Shown here piece by piece: positions 36,749-50,020 of a stretch of 64,000 nucleotides of DNA (positions are counted from its first letter, which is position 1; every line of letters begins with the position of its first letter). Source of the stretch: Cyclina sinensis (taxonomy: Eukaryota > Mollusca > Bivalvia > Venerida > Veneridae); the NCBI GenBank assembly GCA_012932295.1, contig JAAONU010000003.1, forward strand, positions 33,866,146 to 33,930,145, read 5' to 3'. The notes under the pieces are model-generated. The model saw nothing but the letters and a program-made list of their open reading frames with translations, ran no database searches and was not told the DNA's origin. The position numbers and the translations under genes are program-made.

Positions 36749-39700
36749 TGTGTTGAATTATGTCTATGTTTCCCCTCTTACTTGCACATTTATTAACTAA
36801 AAATACTGTATGCTGTTTCTCCCATGCAAAAAAAAAATTAAACGAGAAGCCAATTTTGTTAAAGTCTGCTAAGGTTGTTTATATCCGTTGTGAAGTAACT
36901 AGATTATGTCGTTAATTCTAGTTGCTACGGAAACGTCATAACGTATTTTAAACAGTAGCCATTCTTTTCTGATCGTGGCAAAATTTCAAGATAGATCTTC
37001 GTACTGTATAAATCATTTCATGATTATTTGAATATTAAATCTTATCTTCGTTCAGTTCGTTAAGGTAACTATAATATATTATAGCATGCAACGGATAAAT
37101 TTAAAGTGTTTGTGTTTTTATGATTTTTTTTTATTTACAGTATTAGAATACTGTTTTTTTTCTGGCAAGGCTGAGAGACAATGTTTACAGCTTTCATGAC
37201 TATTTATTTCTGCAGTTCTACTTAAGTTTGAAATATAAGAGTTCGTTACCAGAAATATATTTGATAAATGTATAAAGGTTGAGGTGTCGAAAAATCACAA
37301 GGTTATACTTACATAAATCAATCCACTATCCATCCGTTTACAGAACTATCCACATCAATATTTAATTCCTCATTTATTTGCACTAAAGATTCAAATGTTT
37401 TGTTTTGTTTTTGTTTTTTTTTTCTTTTTACATTTTCCACTTACTGTGATGCCATAAACAAATAACAATAATAATAAATTATCTCTGTAGTTATGAGTCA
37501 GTAACGTCTTAGTTTCCTTTCACTAGAATCCGATCACACGCTTTTATTATCTCAATCAGCCAACAGACTGGAGTGGCTTAAAACGATGCGCTGCTCGAAC
37601 TAAACAAAAACACACAGAACAAAATTGTATTGGGGCATATCTCTCTGTGTTATGCTCACCTCATAGGCAAGCTGTGTGAAGTAACCAATATAAGTTTTTT
37701 TTTTAATATGTAGCTTTATTTTTTTCTACAGGTTTCTCAGCGTGAATGTATTTCCTCTATTTATTTTCAATGTTTTGCCGTTTGAAATTAAACAGTCGAA
37801 AGTATGTTAGGTTTGTCTCTGATTCTTTGGTGCTTGAATCAGTATGCATAATAAATGTAGTGAAAGGGTTGTGTTCTCTTATTGCGATTTATATGGCAAC
37901 CTTTTTTCGACTGTGATTGTCACATACATTATGGGAAGACGAACACCATTTTTCATGATACTTAATGTAGACTAGAGCGATTAAGCGACACTATCAGACC
38001 TAGTTACAGGAGATAATTTTGTCTGTTTGCTGATTTTTTTCTCCCTGCGTGTAAATATTTGATGCTGATGCTTTTTTCGTGTTTTTTGATTAATCCCCCT
38101 GTGCCGGTGTATTTTGATCGAAATCATGATACAAACCTCAGAACTGTTGCTACGGTGTTATTTGTTTTAAACAGCATTTGTTTTTTTTATTTCTTCAAGT
38201 AATATGGTATTTTACCTACTGGTTGGCAACGGGAAATGAATTAAACCTGATATCTGAGATTAACAAAAAATGAAAAATATTGATATCGATAAAATTGTAA
38301 TACAAGCCCTGATAACAAAACATGATTAACTCAGCTTGTTATTACAGTGAGATATGGAGAGAATAATAGCCCTCATGAACTGCGGATTCAGATGCTATTG
38401 ACACTAAATATAAGCTATTATCTTGAATGGTGACAATAACAATCGTATAAAAATGAATCATTCTATAAGGTATTGATCTTCTGGAAGCTATTTTCATTGG
38501 TTTGCCTTTTGCTTACTTTGGGAAGTTTTGTGATCCGTATTACGAACGCAAAATAAGTTTTTTTTTCTTCTTCCAAAAGTTATCGTACAAAATGTTTTTA
38601 GATTCCAGCCAGTTTATTTAGATCACTCGGAAACTTAAGTCAAATTGCAATTCAAGTTGAACATTTCGCTAATGCACAAGAATTGTCACAAATGTATGCA
38701 GCCACTTGTTTACACCTGCTGAATTTTTACATTTTGTATATGTACAGATATTCTCTAGGCTAGTCTATCTGACATTTCTGGCATACCTTCGAATGTCTTA
38801 ATTCACCTCATTGTACGTAATTACCTCGACTGTAGCGTTGCTTGCCTTTGTCAGATTTTTCATTACTGTTCCATTGTCACATTGAAAGCACATCTTGAAA
38901 TATCGTAAACTCTGACCTTAATAATGGCATTTTATCTAATAAACGAAACATATGATCACACATTTGTTATACCAATAACTCCAGATATTTGAGTTCTCCT
39001 TAGTTTATTTTGCTTTTACGATTAGCTGTATATAACTTACATACCTTTAGGTGAATATTTTGTCTGCACATCTCGATAAAATTCACACGTAATTAGATGA
39101 AATATATAATGGGTAATTGGCATCTTAACAAAGCATTTAGAATAGATATTTACTCACATTTCCTCACAATGACTGTGAACTGTTTCACATGAGTGTATGA
39201 TATTTCAAGGCCCTAAAGAGATTTTAACAAAATCAGACGTCATTTCATACTTGAATTATATATTAAAATAGTTTACAAAATTATTGTTCACACTTTAGTA
39301 ATATGTGTACAAGATAACATATTTATACCATTCTGTGGTTAAACAGACATCAAAACAGGTGTACATTAATGTTAGCTATCAGGTTTTAATAGAATCATAT
39401 TTCTGCAGGCTAATTACATTCGATATATTAACTCTTATCATTATGGGGTTTTTTAACTTTGAACTTATTTTTTAGCAAAAGTACGAGATAACAACACTTT
39501 GTATGTTAATAAAAGTTTAATGTCGATACATATTTAAAACAAATCATTAGAATATAACGATTATTCGGCTGATCAAATGACCACTCAGTATACAGACTGA
39601 GGGAACCTTGATAAACCTGTAAATTAACTTGGTACTTACAAATTAAAGATAATCACAGGAAACACTGTTTCACAACAATTCCAACATTCATTAAAACAAG

Positions 39701-40684
39701 TTAGTAAATCTGTATTTCTGTGTTTTCAGATAAAGTAAGCGTGGTTACATATTACCTGTGACTTGGTATAAATACCTAAAAATAATTAAACCTCATAGTC
39801 CACCGTCACAGTACGTGTGTACACAGATATCTGTGTTCAAGCCATATAAGTTGTGACCCTGCAAGAATGCCAACTATTTAAAGAGACGGACAAGGATTCT
39901 CAGTTATATTTTGCTTTTACAAAATAGAGGTAAAGAAATTTCTTTTAAAGTCAAGTTTATTTTTTGTCAGGTCCTTTTATGATTTCAGTCTCAATACAAA
40001 AGCTAAAATTTCAAATGAATTTATATTACTAATGATTAACGAAAAACACCAGCTTCGATTCATATGCTATAGCGTAACCCTCTCAACGCTGTACCAGTGT
40101 GAAATCTACATCTTAGACATGTTTTGAATCAAAATATTTTAATTACGAAAAGAAAGAGAAACAAAATAGGTCAGTAATTTTTTTTACATAATTCAGTTCA
40201 CGTTTCAGTTTTGGAAAACTTGTTCATTTGCCAGTAAGAAGCCTGTATAAAGTGATGTCTCATTTGCCGTCTGCTAACAAGTGAATCTAATAAAGATTTC
40301 AAAATTACTTTTGCAAAGAGGAATGTGTGCCAAGCCATCATATTCCTAAATATCTACACGTTGGGAAATTTTTAAGTGTAATGTAATGGAAGCAATAAAA
40401 GGTATTCATCACTTAATGAATTTAATTATGAAATTGACTTCATATACATATTCCATTGATAAAGTTAAATTTGAAATAGTTTGAAATAGACTTCTTCTGA
40501 AGATAACATATTGTGAAGGCAAAACATGGCCATTTAGAAAATATCCTTTCACCGGAATTTAAGAAACAGAAGTAGTATACTGTTTTTATTCAATATCTTG
40601 AAAGATATTTAGTGAAATAACAAGATTAACTAAAAACTTTTTTATTGAGGTATAAAGGGCAATTTCGGTTTCAAATAGTTGAAT

Positions 40685-40788
40685 GTTATTGACAAAATTT
40701 GATAGATTGTCAAGTAAAGGAATTAGAACTTTGAATATTATTGACAAATTTTGATAGATTGTCAAGTAAAGGAATTAGAACTTAATGG
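40685..40788 (+). repeat. 52-bp tandem duplication
   Basis: TTGATAGATTGTCAAGTAAA with flanking ATTGACAAA and GGAATTAGAACTT occurs twice at a spacing of about 52 bases, almost identical, so the duplication is recent. Confidence 0.85.
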
Positions 40789-41856
40789 TAAATTAGAATT
40801 CATTTTGCGTGAAGTTGATTCAACTTGTATTGACATTTAGTGATCATAATATAGTAGAACTCTTAGATAGAAAATAACGCGTTTGCTTAAAAAAGCTATG
40901 TATCTAATGTGCTGAGACTGAAAGTCTGCAGTCTTCAAATAAATCTCAATAATTTAACTCCTCGCATTTTGTCTACAGGAGAAATAAGAAAATAAAGGTC
41001 AATAAACAAGCCTAAATGTTGAATTGTTACGCAGTAACTTTTAGGTGTCAGGGTGAAAAGAAATAGTAGAAGCCGAAAAGTAATTAGATTTTTTTCCTTA
41101 AATGCGAAGGTATAAGATGATTAAATGAAGTTTCTGTTTCTTCTAAAGGAATTATGAATTTACATTCGACTGCCTTTCTGTTGGGTAATCTGTCCGTTCG
41201 TCTGTCCATGTTTCAGCACAGAAACTCTTGATTCTGCCATGGATGAAAATGGTATACTAAGGTTCTGTTAAACCATAGGTAAGTAGAAATCAAAGTGTAG
41301 ATTATGAAGAATTTGTTTTGTGTCTATGAGATAGACTGCACGTCAGTCGTGAAGAAAATCTTAATCATGCAATAGCTCTTTAAAGTGCAGAAGCTTAGTT
41401 CGTTAAACTTTGTAAGTTGAGAGATGTTGTCGTAGTTTTCATTTATTTGTCTGTAAAAAAAAACGAATCTTGCGAAAAATCAAACATACTAGGGATAGGT
41501 TCATGAAACAGAATAAGGATATATTAAAGGTTATTTGATTTTAGGTGTATTAGTTTAGATCTTTCGTGGAGCCAGTTGTGAAGTGTTAATTATCAACGCC
41601 AGGTTTGAGACTTTTGTGGAATGAATAGAGTAACATTTATATTACGACCATGCCAACATTCCTGTCTTTTTCAAAACCGACGTCGTGGGCGTGTAATAAA
41701 GCCATGCTACACTAGTGTAATAACACTACGACATCAACGTCATTAATAATACGCTTATGACGTTCGCACGTATACGGACAAACAAACAGTTTCTGTCCGT
41801 TTCTGTCACCATTCACTTACAACACTTCTATGATAAAAACAGAACAATATAATTCC

Positions 41857-41971
41857 GGTCATGAAATACGTGATTTATTATATTCGTTATTAGAAAACGA
41901 TAAAAACTCGACAGAGCAAGGTTTTTATCGTTTTCAAATAACTCGTGCAATAAATCCTGTATTACATGACC
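41857..41971. repeat. Inverted repeat with ~50-bp arms and short loop
   Basis: The left arm starts GGTCATGAAATACGTGATTT and ends GAAAACGATAAAAAC; the right arm is its reverse complement with scattered mismatches, ending TACATGACC. The arms are separated by about a dozen bases. It could fold as a long hairpin and may be the remains of a fold-back MITE. No flanking duplication was found. Confidence 0.8.
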
Positions 41972-43173
41972 ACTCATTTAATATCCTCTATATAGGCAGG
42001 ATATTTTGAAGCCTTCAAAGCAAGAGTTAGTTTGTCTTTTGAGAATAAATTGATATACTCCAATACGTCAACTGAAGTCTTGTACCAGACCGTGAGGTAG
42101 TTTGGAAAAAAAGTACAATGAAAACCTGTTTGAGTAGCTTTAGTCGTAACCGAGATATTGGAAGGAAAAATAACCCAGTCTGCAGAGAGGACAGCGCGCT
42201 TCGTTTACAAGTAACGACATGGAGTAGATCTAGGACCTTGCCAAAAAGTTAAGTGCCCGTTTTTCATGCAGTAGGTACATTTAAAGATTTTTGTTGTAAA
42301 GTTGCAAATGTATGTTTGAAAAGAATTCTAACGATCTAAGCATATAGTAGCGTTCACCCTTCTAGAACACTCCGCTCCTCGTTCATTCTAAGTCACAGTA
42401 AATCAAAGCACTGAAAGCATATAATACTCATAGCTTGGAATAAGAAATAAACTGCAGAATTGAATACAATAATCTTGTATTTTATTATCCGGTATTCTGA
42501 CTTTTTTTGTTTTTCAGTTCTGCATATATTCTCCGTCATGTCATAACTTTACATGGTGTAAGGATTATATGATATAAGTTCATTGGCTTATCACTAGAAA
42601 GGGTTTTATTGGTAGGAGACTTCTGAAGAGTTTCTGCAAACATATTTCTTTGTCCTGTTTTCCCCACAAACGCCCTTATGAATAATGACTGCATTCATTG
42701 ATGAATTTAGACGTTGACTTTGGTCTGTTTTTCTGTTTTAGTGCAGCTTTAAAAAGAAAAAAAACTGTTTGCAGTCCCTCTTCTTTTGTTCTTGTCAAGT
42801 ATACGCAAACAGAGTTCAGTTATTGACAAGCCATACAGCATTGTGCAATAATCATTACACAAAAATAAATCTGAAAAGGTGAAAATAAGGACAAAATTAG
42901 TTTCATTAAAAAAAGCAACAGAAAAGTTGTACCCAGTTCTTTTTGTTAAAAAATCCACAATATTTTTTGTATTGACCAGTTCCATTGCTGACCTGCTACC
43001 TGCCGTGCGTTACCACTGGATTAGTGAACCGCCCGATTTCAGTGTTCCCCGGCGGCATTTATATATTATATCCCTTTAGGATATATTCTACTATGCTTTA
43101 ATTTAGTAGCACGCTTGGAGATTATGGAGATTAATTCAAACAAATGACTCTCGATTTGTTTGCATCGTTGCTA
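41972..43173. other. Non-coding stretch, no gene seen
   Basis: Only short unrecognisable frames. The segment 42955-43060 is more GC-rich than its surroundings but shows no motif I can name. Confidence 0.5.
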
Positions 43174-45723
43174 ATCCTAGAGAGGCTTGGGACTGATTAC
43201 TTGTGTTAGTAACTGATTACATTACAGTTACTTTGAAATTTCCTGATTACAATTACATTGGATTACTTTAATGTTTTGATGATAATTGCTTACATTACAG
43301 TTACTTGTGGTTAAGTAATCAGATTACATTTGATCACTTTCAATATTATTTCAAACTGCAAGACAAATTTTCTAGGAGAAAACATTAGATAAACAAATAT
43401 TATTTGTAGGAAAAATATTGGCTCAGTAAAGCAGTCAATTTTTGTCTAACACACTGAGTCACTAATTTTATGAAGGAAGATTCACAATGTCATTCGTCAT
43501 TCTGTTCAAATCATAATTTTAATTTTATAAAGGAAGATTCACAATGTCATTCTGTTCGAATCATATATATTTAGACATCTCCATTGTATCTAATTATCAT
43601 CAATTTTTGAAAGTTTTCATTAGAAAGACGACATCGTTCTGGTCGAAAGGGTGTAAAATTGCACAAAGTTCTCCAAGAAGCTTTCGTTCATATGTACTTA
43701 ATTTTACAGTGTCAATGTTGTTTAATTTTCTTCTGAAATGTTGAGGACTGATCTAATCATGTTCAACTGTGAATTCCACCTAGTTACAGAAGGTGTCTGT
43801 AGACGTTTTTCCCCCTCAAGTGTATCATTAGCCAAGATAGAACGCCGTGTGTAGTTAACAATAGTGGAGGCTTTGCTCAGTACATTCTGTAAACTTATAC
43901 TGATATCTTTCAGCCCATCTTTAACAGCAAGTTGAATAGTATGAGCATAGCAACGATGATGTTTGGGTACATTTACACCAATATCCAATTCTTTATCTAG
44001 ATTTAGTGTATCCATTTTTTTCCTGTCAGATTCATTTTCATCCTTATCTTCATTTTCATATTCTGGCTCACTTGAGGCAAATCCCGGCAGGTCAGAATCA
44101 AATGCTTTAGTCATATTTGACGCATTGTCTGTAATTATACAAGGAATTTTGTGACTGATGTCAAGCACGCAAGGCATTCTTCTAACTCCTCGTGGATATT
44201 TTCTGCAGTGTGCGAACCTTTAAATCTCCTGCATGCAATCATAACTGATTTTAAAGTCCAGTTCATTAAAAAATGTCCCGTAATTCCCAAGAAACCACGC
44301 ATCTGGCGGTTAGACCACAAGTCCAATGTAAGAGCAACACTTTCAGCATTTTTTAACCTATGCTTCAAGTTTGACTGGACATCAGTGGATTTTTCGTATT
44401 AGATTTTTTGTGTGTAAAAGTTTTACGGTCTGGCGCTTGGTACTTAGGGTCCATTAACAACATAAAATCATTGAAATTTTTACTATAGACTGTAGACAAA
44501 GGCATCGGGTCACCAGCAACAAATTTTATCAATGCATTTGTTATACGGTGCTGTCGTTGATTAGATGCTGCATATTTGCTACATTCATCTGTGAAATTGG
44601 TTATAGAGGTTTGTTCTGCTGAAGCTGATAGTTTTGACCCAGAAGGTTTTGGATTTTGTCCTCCATTCTGAATTTTCCTCTGAAGATATGTCTCTGTGTA
44701 GTCTCTGTGAAAACAGCAAAAAATCACATTATTCAATTTTTTTCAAACATTTGCAAGTTTTTAATTATAATTTCAAGCCATTTAAAAATCTGGCAAAACA
44801 ATTCATGTAGCTGCAGTTTTAGAAAAAAGATTTCTTACAATTTAACCCCTATTAAATATTGGTAATACATGTACTTGTACTATACTAAATAATTTGGTGC
44901 TTGTAAAAGTACAAAAAACTCACCTTTAAATGGTTAGTAAAGTTGGACACAGATAATGTACTCCCAGATATAACTGATGGACACAGCTTGCATTTCAACT
45001 TTACTGGTCCTATAGAACCCTCAGGTATGTTAAAAAAAAGTCCAAAACTCACTTCGACATTTTTGCAAAAAATAGTTTTCTACTGCCAGTGTGTCATATA
45101 TTTTCAGCAGAGGGAGCTCAAAAACATATCACTCATTTGTTATACTGGATAAAAAAGAAAATTATAAAAGAGGTTCTAATTTCTTTTTAGGTTAACAGTT
45201 AAACAACTGGTGTATTGCAGTATTAACTGATATTTTTGATTTTCCCTGGGGCAAAGTCTCACTATAATTTCATTATTATTAAGATTATGGCTTTCACACC
45301 TAATGAAGTACAAATTTACAATTGTAGCAAAGTTACCTGCAACATGTGTTAAGAAAGGTGACGCAATAGATCAGAGCACACAAAGGAGACAATTAACATT
45401 GCGATCAATGTATGTTGTAAAAGAATATTTTTCTTAAGGAGATGAAGTTGAAAATATAATTAGCATATTACTTATTTCTAGCAAAAGCAGCATATGTTTT
45501 TTATCTTTTGCCCCAGTAGTTAAAATGCAATAAATGGATTTATCATCTATCCAATGTCCATGTGCAATCAGAAAGTAATCAAAAGTATTCATGATGAAAT
45601 ACAAAATTTTGTCTTTGTAATCGATTGAATTACATTAGATGTAATCAGATGTACGACAGTAATCAGATACATTTACAGGTGATTACAATTACTGTATTCG
45701 ATTACCCCAAGCCTGATCCTAGA
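43174..45723 (-). mobile_element. hAT-superfamily transposon with exact 8-bp target duplication
   Basis: The element spans 43182-45715 (2,534 bases) between two identical copies of ATCCTAGA (43174-43181 and 45716-45723), the 8-bp duplication typical of hAT. Ends read GAGGCTTGGG on the left and CAGGCTTGGG on the reverse-complemented right, an imperfect short inverted repeat. Subterminal regions on both sides are packed with GATTAC/GTAATC motifs, the probable transposase-binding repeats. A 61-bp-spaced duplication (GGAAGATTCACAATGTCATT) lies at 43467-43560. The coding region on the minus strand is broken. Confidence 0.94.
43560..45025 (-). pseudogene. hAT transposase relic with BED zinc finger exon and intron
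   Basis: On the minus strand, an upstream exon ending at 44924 encodes a BED-finger start (CKLC with NHLK) and is followed by a GTGAGT donor. The 219-base intron (44705-44923) ends in TTTTCACAG; joined in phase, the next codons add R-L-H and supply the missing zinc ligand, but the frame then shifts within about ten codons. Later fragments give MDPKYQAPDRKTF, then TLDLWSNRQMRGFLGITGHF with the first catalytic aspartate, IITDNASNM with the second, CYAHTIQLAV of the insertion domain, SVTRWNSQL, and a last recognisable block ELCAILHPF near 43640. Frameshifts occur near 44367, 44155 and 43725. The C-terminal dimerisation (hATC) domain with the catalytic glutamate is not seen. It is inactive. Confidence 0.9.
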
Positions 45724-48207
45724 TACATTCCATTATTACTATGGGAAACACTTTTAAAGCAGAACGTTAGTGAACACAACCTGAAAGTTTTACACCATAA
45801 GCACTACAAATGCTCCCTATTTTGTGCGTTTGTTCAATGAAGGCAATATTGCTTTTAGGAAAAGGCAACTTGTTATTTGATCCAGCTGGTGTCTGCTGGC
45901 TAGATCAGTTACGCGTTTAAGCAAGAACATTTTTAGTAATGAAAATATCTTAAGTAATGTTACGACTCAGAAATTTGCATTCAACAAAGCAACCTTTGTT
46001 TCATGCTTGCACATTTCTTTGTCGATCATAATTTCTCCAGAGAAACGCTGTGTTTCATTTTTACTTCAAAATAATTGACGACAGGGAAGAATTTTACTTG
46101 CATTTGAATAAGTTTTTACAGCAATTATTCAAATTTCAATATTTTATTGCGCTTGTGCAGCATTCAATGTCTTTATTCAGCATGCTGAAGTTTAATGTCT
46201 TGTGGCTTTTTTGTTTGAAGGTCGGTCAATTCTAGATCTGTAGTACATTATGACTCTCAAACTGTCTTTTGTAATGATGAACTAAATGAATGTTTAGGTG
46301 TTAAATGCACTATTAAAATATATTGTTTTTACTTTTTATTAATCAGCGTGGTAAAATAAAATTCCCATAGTTACTTCTTGATTAGAACAATGGCATTCCC
46401 ACTCACTTTTACTAGTAAAATATATTGGCAACCGACCACAATTCTATGAATAGTTATTTCCAAAACAGTCACCAAGAAGAAGTATACCAGGTACTTTTTC
46501 TTGTGCTTGTACATTCAACATTGATAACAAGCAAACAAAATATGTTTGCTGCACATGTATGCTATATAAAAAAGCTGGACACAAAATGTATTTATGTTTT
46601 TTTCCTACTGTAATTTTCTGTACTTTAAGGTATAAAAAAGTACTGAATGGTCTTTTTTCAACATTGACCCAGTTTTTTATAAGAAGACAAATCCACTTCT
46701 TGACTTGCTGTCCAATTATAAAGAAGGTTTCCCTCTTAACTGTCTGGCTTGTCTTGGTGACATTTATTCGACACACGCTTGAAAAGACGAGGCAAATTAT
46801 GTGGTTGATATTATGGAAACATTAGAGTGTGCATGGCCTAGTTTTCCTTTAATATTTCAGGGTTTAGCTCTTTGTTTTATACATTGGCGACTTTTATTAA
46901 ATGTTATTCATAATAAGTCGTTTAAGATTTTAAGTTTAGAGTAGAGCCACAGCTGACCTCAAGCTGTGTTTCAGTTGTTGCTTTGATCAAATAAAAATAT
47001 AAATATCTTTCAGATATATATATTTATGATAGAAAGTGTCAGTGCTCTTAACCTTTTCTAAATGTAAGAGGCGAACATTCTTAGGGCGTTCATTATACCG
47101 CCTGTATCGTTGTCTGTAGTCTGTATCATTACCAGCTCGAATTTGTTTCCGTTCATTTAAAAAGAGATCCATCGTTGCACAATCAAGCCTTCGTAAAGCA
47201 TAACGGAAGTCAAAAATAAATTTATAATATCTGCTATAACGGTACTGGTCCTCAAACAGTCTTCAAAATAGTTTGTGTATTTTTTATTTACGATCATTTA
47301 TGATGGTACAATAAAATTTAATATAGAATGTGCTTTTACAGAAATTTGTGTTGACACAAAATATAGCACTTTCGGAAACGTACGGGCTTGGGCACCAACA
47401 TATCCCGAGGGATTCTGCAGATGTTATGACACGAAAAAACGTGCGTTAACGCTATTCTAGCATAAAATGATCTAGAAAAGACATGTTTACGAAAAACAAA
47501 AAAAATATTAGTACAGTCGCCTTTAAGTTGTTATAGATATCCAGGGCGACACGTCAACATGTTTCAACCTGTCGAGCGGCCATCTTGAAACTTAAAAAGT
47601 GTCGATTAAAAAATATTTGGAAGGATTTTAACAATAGTCATGAATGTTTCGTCTACGTTCCGACCTGCAAAGTTACATAAACTGCCGATCTGGGGCAAAA
47701 AAGGCGGATCAGCGTCCATTATTTACAAAGGCCCTGTAACGCGCATAAGTGAAAACGGGTAATAACAGCGCGTGAGCGCGAGAACTTCCTTGTTAACTCA
47801 CCTTTTTGGTCTCGTTAAAGCATAGGCAAAATGGGCAAAAACAAGCGATTTTATGCTAGAATGACTTTTGATTAATTTAATCCCCGAATTTGATCAAGCG
47901 ATCTTACTGAAATAGACACACATGCAACCATAAAATAACAATTAACCGAGTGGTTTACTAAAAGATAAATACCGTTGATTCTGATGGATGATCAAGAATG
48001 ATAAACAGCGGTTTGTTAAGGTTTTCAGTTACTGTTGTTATTATCATTATTATTATTAGCATGGTGTCCTCGCTAAAAGATTTTTTAAAATTTTTGTTAG
48101 GCTTGTTCATCATTTATCCAAAAACAATTTGTAAGAATAGACATGGCTAGTATTAGCAGAAACATTTCTGTGCTGAAGGAATCTAAATTTCGACTTTCAC
48201 AAGGGAG
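45724..48207. other. Non-coding stretch, no gene seen
   Basis: Frames up to about 110 codons occur on both strands near 46444-46825 but overlap each other and resemble nothing known. The segment 47515-47800 is markedly more GC-rich (GGGCGACACGTC, GTCGAGCGGCC, GCGCGTGAGCGCG) and could be an undetermined repeat or regulatory sequence. Confidence 0.45.
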
Positions 48208-49312
48208 TTTAGTTAGCTCACTTGACCGAAGGTCAGTTGTATCTTTTAAGGATTCTCTTATGTCTATCCTTCGTCCGTCCGTCGTCCACAGTTGACTCAA
48301 ACAACATCTCCTCCTTTGCCACTAGTTCAGATGCAGTTGAACTTCAAAGAACAATCCGTGTATAGTCCCATTTAAAAACAATATTAAAAATTGAATTCCA
48401 TACAGAATTTTTGTTTCCATGGCAACTGAAAGAAAAAAACTTCTTGTCTGAAACCGCATATCTAGCACTTAAACATTAGGATTGTAGCATCATCTAGTAG
48501 ACCTTTACAATAATCTTATGAATCATAGCTCTGAGTTCAGAATTGACCCCTACCCAAGGGTCACTTGATATTACATAATCTCATATAGGAAAAACTTTTA
48601 AAAAAATCTTTATTCCAAAAATACCAAAGCCTAGAGTTAAGCTTTTTAGTGTGTACCATTGTCTAGTGGACATCCACCTTGGTCAACACTGGCCACTTGA
48701 CTCACATAGTTATATGGGAAAAGTTTTAAAAAATCATTTTTGTCTGAAACCACAAGGCCTAGAACTTACATATTCGATTTAAACTATTATTTAGTAGACC
48801 TCTACTAAAATCGTATAAATCATGTCTCTAGGGTCAAGATTGACCTTACCAAGGAGTCACTTTATGTAACATTGACTTGTAACAAAAATTTGAAGAGGCT
48901 TTTTGTCAGTAACCGTAAAGCCTACACTTCCTTAGTAAGTGTCTATCAAGTTTGTAGGTCAGAACTGACCTTAAAACATTGGTCACTTCATTTCACACAG
49001 GCCTAAATATGAAAAAAATTAAAACATTGTCATTAACCATAACGCCAAGAGTTTAGATATTTGCTTGTGACATTGTATAGTGGAACTCTACCAAGTTGGT
49101 ACAAACTTATGGCCCCTGGGTCAAAACTGGTCCCACCCCATAGGTCACTTGGTTTTACATAAAGTTAAGTAGGAAAAAGGTTTAAAAAGCTTCTTGCCAG
49201 AGTGTTAAAGCCCTAGAGCTTAGAGGTATTTATGGCGTTGCTTTTTTTTTCATCTTACTCTAACAAGCCCTTTCTCAGGTGAGCGACCCAGGACCATTTG
49301 GTCCTCTCTTTT
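48208..49312 (-). mobile_element. Older reverse-orientation relative of the 19.6-kb element
   Basis: On the plus strand it starts TTAGCTCACTTGACC, followed by a GTCCGTCCGTCGTCC run, and ends AGGTGAGCGACCCAGG then CATTTGGTCCTCTCTT, which is the reverse complement of the 5' end type AAGAG.GCCAATGGCCC..GCTCACCTG of the 19635-21342 element. Inside are several diverged units of about 165-180 bases marked by TAGTAGACC, AGTGGAC and AAGGGTCACTT-like text. More diverged than its relative, hence older. Confidence 0.65.
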
Positions 49313-50020
49313 ATTTAATTTGCCTCTTTGAATGATATAATTAAAAAAAGTGCACGAGAGGATCAGCTTATCAAAATCTATTTGAAACATACATATAAAT
49401 ACAACGTGTACAAAGTAACAGAAAGTGACCCTTTTAAATAAAAAAAAGACTTTGTACACCAAAATCTTATTCCATCGGTGGTTTGATTAATCGTGCCTGA
49501 GTTTTAAGCGTACTAATATAACTTTATATCACATGAAATAGATAACATAAAAAACTTAACAAATAGGTATGTCAAGTTCTTTTTCTTCTTCACACTTTGT
49601 TCTTTATTTACCTATCTAGGTCAAGACCGCAAACAAACTTAATGAATATAAATTTCTTTTATTTGACTGGGTTGATTATGCTTTTCCCTCTTCCTCACTT
49701 ACTGATGACTTTTTATTACTTTTGTTTGCGTAATTTCCTATCATGAAAGGGAATTGATCTGTCTATAGCTTCGCAGTATGAAATGAAATACAGTCAGTGA
49801 CGTAGTTGTGTTTTGAATGTAAACTCTGCTGATATTTGTAAACAAAATGTTTGATGTGCTTTCAAGAAAAGAGTTTTGTTTATGCTTCTCTTCTGCATGC
49901 CTTACTGTAAAAATAAATAAAACTGCTTTTGTTTTCTTCTCCAGGTAAAGTAATTATTGCAATTCCCACGGGTAATATCTTTACGCAGAATGAAATGTGT
50001 TAAACCGCTTTTCAACTAAC
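49313..50020. other. Non-coding stretch, no gene seen
   Basis: AT-rich, only short unrecognisable frames. Confidence 0.5.

Larger units (their letters stand above)
31516..41856. other. Ten-kilobase gene-poor stretch
   Basis: No frame exceeds about 90 codons and none resembles a known protein. It contains a SINE-like relic (36200-36420), a TG microsatellite, a short TTG run (36609-36627) and a 52-bp tandem duplication (40685-40788). A 72-codon minus-strand frame at 35052-35270 starts with a hydrophobic stretch but has no recognisable similarity. I cannot exclude isolated small exons. Confidence 0.5.

Noticed and set aside
46444..46825. Overlapping 88- and 110-codon frames on opposite strands
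   Set aside because: No recognisable family, and mutual overlap on both strands is what AT-poor-in-stop patches produce by chance.
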